10,272 nucleotides of DNA from an uncultured Clostridia bacterium (lineage in GTDB: Bacteria; Bacillota; Clostridia; TANB77; CAG-508), in assembly GCA_948875265.1 (NCBI GenBank), contig CAQRYF010000058.1, forward strand, positions 1 to 10,272, given 5' to 3'. A program made the translations under genes and the position numbers. The first letter of the stretch is position 1; every line of letters begins with the position of its first letter. The notes below the pieces were generated by a model. That model saw only the letters and a program-made list of their open reading frames with translations, had not been told where the DNA came from and searched no databases. Positions 7,335 through 10,272 of this stretch are shown in pieces.

Positions 7335-7452
7335 TGATTTTAGGGACGGAGGAAAAAATCATCATCATAATGAGTAAAAAATAACAATAATAAATAATAA
7401 AAAATAGAAAATAAAGAAATGATGATTTTTTCCTCCGTCCCTAAAATCATCA
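7330..7452. repeat. Paired-hairpin inverted repeat B (GGGACG loop)
   Basis: Two perfect 34-nt arms (7332-7365 and 7419-7452) are reverse complements around a 53-nt spacer that is almost pure A/T. Each arm is also a hairpin. In arm 1, GATGATGATTTT (7330-7341) pairs with AAAATCATCATC (7355-7366) around AGGGACGGAGGAA. In arm 2, TGATGATTTT (7420-7429) pairs with AAAATCATCA (7443-7452) around TTCCTCCGTCCCT. Arm length (34), hairpin unit (about 33 nt) and loop length (13) equal those of repeat A, while the stem sequence is different. The left arm begins exactly on the TGA stop of the nuclease gene (7332-7334), and the right arm ends 1 nt before the GAGGAG of the next gene. It may attenuate or separate the two genes. 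Confidence 0.85.
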
Positions 7453-7466
7453 AGAGGAGAAAAAAG

Positions 7467-9434
7467 ATGGAGAATAAGTATTTTAATGAAGCAATTATTG
7501 GGAATAAGGGTATGATAGCAACTTTTACAGGTAAAGGGGAATTACAAAGAATGTATTTTCCTAGTAAAGATAATAAGCAATATATAGATTTTTTCCATAC
7601 AGGGGTGAAAATAAATAATTCGGATTTGATATATTTACATGATGATATAAATAATGTGTATAAACAATATTATGATACTGATACTAATATTTTGAATACA
7701 GAAATAACTAATACATATTTTAATTTAAAAACAGTTCAAACAGATTATATGTTAACAAAAGAAAATGTATTAGTTAAAAGATACATATTTTTAAATGAGA
7801 GTAAAATTGATTTAGATGTTAATTTTTATATTCATTCTGAGTTGTTATCTGATAAAAATAATTTGGTATCTTGTAAGATTGTTGATGGAGGAATGATGCA
7901 ATATGCTCATGATTTTACAGTTTCAACATTTGCAAAAGGATATAAATTATTAAGTCATCAAATAAATGGAAGTAAAGACACAATAAAAAGGGGAGAAATA
8001 CAAGATAAAGACTATATAGGAATGTCAAAGGATTCTAGTATTTGCTATGATTTAGGTATTATAAAACCAAATGAAAAGAAAATAATAGAGATTTGTATTT
8101 TAATAGATGAGAATAAAAATGTTTCAGATATTGAAGATGAGATAGAAAGAATAAAAAAGATTGATTTAAGTAAAGAATATATAAATACAAAAGCATATTG
8201 GAGAAAATATGTTAAATCACATAACGGATTAAATATTAAAGAGTCAGATAATAGTTATGAAGAGAGAATATATGAAATTTATAAAAGAAGTATATTATTA
8301 TTTCCATTATTAACAAATTATGAAACAGGAGGGATTATAGCTTCTCCTGAAATAGATGAAGATTTTACTAAATGTGGAAGATATGCATATTGCTGGCCAA
8401 GAGATGCAGTTTTTATTACAAAAGCTATGGATATTGTGAAAATGGAAAAGGAAACTGAAAAATTTTATAAGTCATTTTGTAAAAAAACACAAAGTAAAAA
8501 TGGAATGTGGGAGCAAAGGTTCTATACTGATGGAAAGTTAGCACCTTGTTGGGGATATCAAATTGATGAAACAGCAAGTGTGGTATATGGAGTATATGAA
8601 CATTATAAATATACAAAATCTGAAAAGTTTCTAAAAGATAACTTGAAAATGTGTGAAAAAGCTATAGATTTCTTAAAAAGATATGTAAAAGATTGGCTTG
8701 GAATTGAAGGAAAAGATGAGAGAGACAAGGATAAAGTGCAACAAGAAATTGAAGAGTCAGTAAATAGACAAGGTCATAAATATTATATTAGTTATGATTT
8801 ATGGGAGATGTGTGAAGGAATTCACTTATATTCTTTGGCTAGCATATATTCAGCATTTAATTGTATTTTAGAAATATATAGAGTTTTAGGTAAAAATGTA
8901 TCAGAATTTGAAAATAATAGATTAAAAGAAGAAAAAGTACAAAAAAATGAAAGAGAAATAGAAAAAATTCAAACAGAAATAAAGAAATATATTAATCAAA
9001 ATTTATATGATGAAGAAAAGAAATCTTATATTAGAAATATAGATGATAAAAGGATGGATATAAGCATATTAGGGGCTGTCACTCCATTTAATGTGTTTAA
9101 ACCAAAAGAAAAGAAAATTAGAAATACAGTAGAAAGAATAAACTTATCTTTAAGAACATATACAGGAGGATATCAAAGATTTGAACAAGATCATTATATG
9201 AACGGTAATCCTTGGCCAATAGCTAACCTATGGATGACACTGTATTACTTGGAAACAGGAGAGAAAAAGAAAGCTAAGGAAACATTTGATTTTGTTGTAA
9301 AAACAGCAGGAAAGCATTACTTTTTAGGAGAACAAGTAAACAATGAAACTCTAAAGCCTAACTGGGTGATAGGACTTGGATGGTCACATGCGATGTTTTT
9401 AATTGTGTTGGAAAAGTTATACGGAAAGAACTAA
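7467..9434 (+). CDS. Glycoside hydrolase family 15 (glucoamylase-like) enzyme
   Basis: The 655-residue protein has the bacterial GH15 plan: an N-terminal beta-sandwich domain (about 1-235) followed by an (alpha/alpha)6 barrel. Barrel motifs are GRYAYCWPRDA (CWPRD at 309-313, substrate binding), GYQIDETA, YDLWE with E447 as the expected general acid (equivalent to Glu179 of Aspergillus glucoamylase), and GEQV with E622 as the expected base, followed by GWSHAMF. The family releases glucose from the non-reducing ends of alpha-glucans with inversion. No signal peptide is visible, so an intracellular glycogen- or oligosaccharide-degrading role is likely. An open frame continues upstream to ATG 7419 inside repeat B, but that start has no ribosome site; ATG 7467 has GAGGAG (7454-7459) 7 nt ahead. 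A charged stretch (about 490-515) resembles a short coiled-coil insertion. Exact substrate is unknown. Confidence 0.92.
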   Translation: MENKYFNEAIIGNKGMIATFTGKGELQRMYFPSKDNKQYIDFFHTGVKINNSDLIYLHDDINNVYKQYYDTDTNILNTEITNTYFNLKTVQTDYMLTKENVLVKRYIFLNESKIDLDVNFYIHSELLSDKNNLVSCKIVDGGMMQYAHDFTVSTFAKGYKLLSHQINGSKDTIKRGEIQDKDYIGMSKDSSICYDLGIIKPNEKKIIEICILIDENKNVSDIEDEIERIKKIDLSKEYINTKAYWRKYVKSHNGLNIKESDNSYEERIYEIYKRSILLFPLLTNYETGGIIASPEIDEDFTKCGRYAYCWPRDAVFITKAMDIVKMEKETEKFYKSFCKKTQSKNGMWEQRFYTDGKLAPCWGYQIDETASVVYGVYEHYKYTKSEKFLKDNLKMCEKAIDFLKRYVKDWLGIEGKDERDKDKVQQEIEESVNRQGHKYYISYDLWEMCEGIHLYSLASIYSAFNCILEIYRVLGKNVSEFENNRLKEEKVQKNEREIEKIQTEIKKYINQNLYDEEKKSYIRNIDDKRMDISILGAVTPFNVFKPKEKKIRNTVERINLSLRTYTGGYQRFEQDHYMNGNPWPIANLWMTLYYLETGEKKKAKETFDFVVKTAGKHYFLGEQVNNETLKPNWVIGLGWSHAMFLIVLEKLYGKN

Positions 9435-9461
9435 TAGATATATAGAAATGAGGAATAATCG

Positions 9462-10272
9462 TTGAACAAAAATAAAGAATATCAGAAATATTTGCTAAGA
9501 TTTTCTTTTCCTATAATAATAAGTGGTATTTTTATGACCATAGCAAATGTAATAACTAATATAATAATTAGTTATATGGGGACAGATGAACTTCTAGCCA
9601 AAAATATATTTTCTAAATTTAATAGTTTGTATTTGGCGTTTAATTCTGGGTTTGCATTAATATTTGCCAATTATTACTTTAAGTTTTTAACACAAGAAGC
9701 TAAGAAAAAGAAGACTTTTAAACTAAGCATAATAGGAATAGGACTAATATCTATTAGTATCATGTTTGTTTTTATACTGTTTAGAAAAAGCTTGTTTAGT
9801 TTATATTATCAAGGAGAAAAGGCTGTTACGATTTTTAGTAATTATTCAATGATAAGAGCACTATGTTTTCCTGTTATAGGAATCAATGCATTTTTAGACT
9901 ATATACTTTCAGAAAATAATAGAAAAAGAATACTAGTAGGAAATATTATAGCTCTTGTTATTGAAATTGTTTTGGTATGGATAGTTGTATTTAAAACAAA
10001 CTTTGATATGCGAACAATTGCAATGATAGAGATATTTGCAAGAATGATAAAACTAATAATATTTATATGGCCATATAAGAAATATTTAAAAGTAAAGGTT
10101 TCAGAGGAATTTAGATTTGAGAATATAAAGAGAATTATTAATATTAATAAAAAAGTAATAATAATTTCTTTTATTACGTTTATGAATATATTCGTAGGTA
10201 TGATTGTTTTAAAATTATATTCTTATGTAGATGCTTCAAGAATTTTGTGTATTACTATAAGTGATGATATTT
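9462..10272 (+). CDS. Multi-pass membrane protein, probably MATE/MOP superfamily (partial, 3' end outside)
   Basis: The frame is open from TTG 9462 to the window edge, giving 270 codons. GAGGA (9450-9454) lies 7 nt before the TTG, and the gap to the GH15 stop is only 27 nt, so co-transcription is likely. Hydrophobic segments lie at about 13-40, 52-75, 86-107, 128-149, 156-177, 185-203 and 231-252, with basic loops between. The start (LLRFSFPIIISGIFMTIANV, then ITNIIISYMG) resembles the first helix of MATE exporters, which has a Pro early in TM1 and ends with MG or LG before an acidic loop. The next helix, YLAFNSGFALIFANYY, also fits. A flippase-like MOP relative cannot be excluded. Family members of this type swap Na+ or H+ for drugs or metabolites; no substrate can be named. 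Confidence 0.7.
   Translation, partial: MNKNKEYQKYLLRFSFPIIISGIFMTIANVITNIIISYMGTDELLAKNIFSKFNSLYLAFNSGFALIFANYYFKFLTQEAKKKKTFKLSIIGIGLISISIMFVFILFRKSLFSLYYQGEKAVTIFSNYSMIRALCFPVIGINAFLDYILSENNRKRILVGNIIALVIEIVLVWIVVFKTNFDMRTIAMIEIFARMIKLIIFIWPYKKYLKVKVSEEFRFENIKRIININKKVIIISFITFMNIFVGMIVLKLYSYVDASRILCITISDDI

Noticed and set aside
7419..7466. Extended N-terminus for the GH15 gene from ATG 7419
   Set aside because: The extra 16 codons are made of repeat B arm sequence without a ribosome site; ATG 7467 has GAGGAG at ideal spacing.

Overview
The window is very AT-rich (roughly 30% GC by eye), uses purine-rich AGGAG-type ribosome binding sites, and carries all of its genes on the + strand. Codon choice (AGA for Arg, A/T third positions), the SpoIIIE/FtsK-type translocase and an Ysh1-like metallo-beta-lactamase nuclease suggest a low-GC Firmicute, most likely an uncultured or gut-type member of the Clostridia. 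All three stop codons appear to be used in the standard way.

Layout. Positions 1-54 look like the right-hand tip of an IS3-family (IS150-group) insertion sequence. Positions 55-228 hold no gene that I can see. A good sigma-A promoter (229-257) then drives rsmD (16S rRNA guanine-N2 methyltransferase), followed 4 nt later by a small coiled-coil protein gene. A 139-nt gap full of small repeats leads to ftsK/spoIIIE. A paired-hairpin repeat (3922-4059) separates ftsK from an uncharacterised 527-residue coiled-coil protein with a TTG start. After a 12-nt gap comes a beta-CASP metallo-beta-lactamase (RNA-processing type) gene whose reading frame is broken by one extra base near 5987. A second paired-hairpin repeat (7330-7452) begins on that gene's stop codon and ends just before the ribosome binding site of a glycoside hydrolase family 15 (glucoamylase-like) gene. 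That gene is followed 27 nt later by the first 270 codons of a multi-pass membrane protein, probably of the MATE/MOP superfamily, which runs off the window.

How the genes fit together. Probable transcription units are rsmD plus the coiled-coil gene, ftsK, the 527-residue protein plus the nuclease, and the GH15 enzyme plus the membrane protein. rsmD, ftsK and the nuclease belong to rRNA modification, chromosome segregation and RNA turnover. The GH15 enzyme lacks an obvious signal peptide and probably acts on intracellular glucans. I see no defence system, CRISPR array, tRNA or rRNA gene.

The most interesting structure is in the gaps between genes. Two of them carry 34-bp inverted-repeat pairs in which each arm is itself a hairpin with a 13-nt loop containing GGGACG (or its complement). 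The stem sequences are unrelated between the two loci. A third gap carries a possible worn single copy of the same size. The nuclease frameshift, which creates the only in-frame CGG codon I could find in the window, is the second point worth checking.
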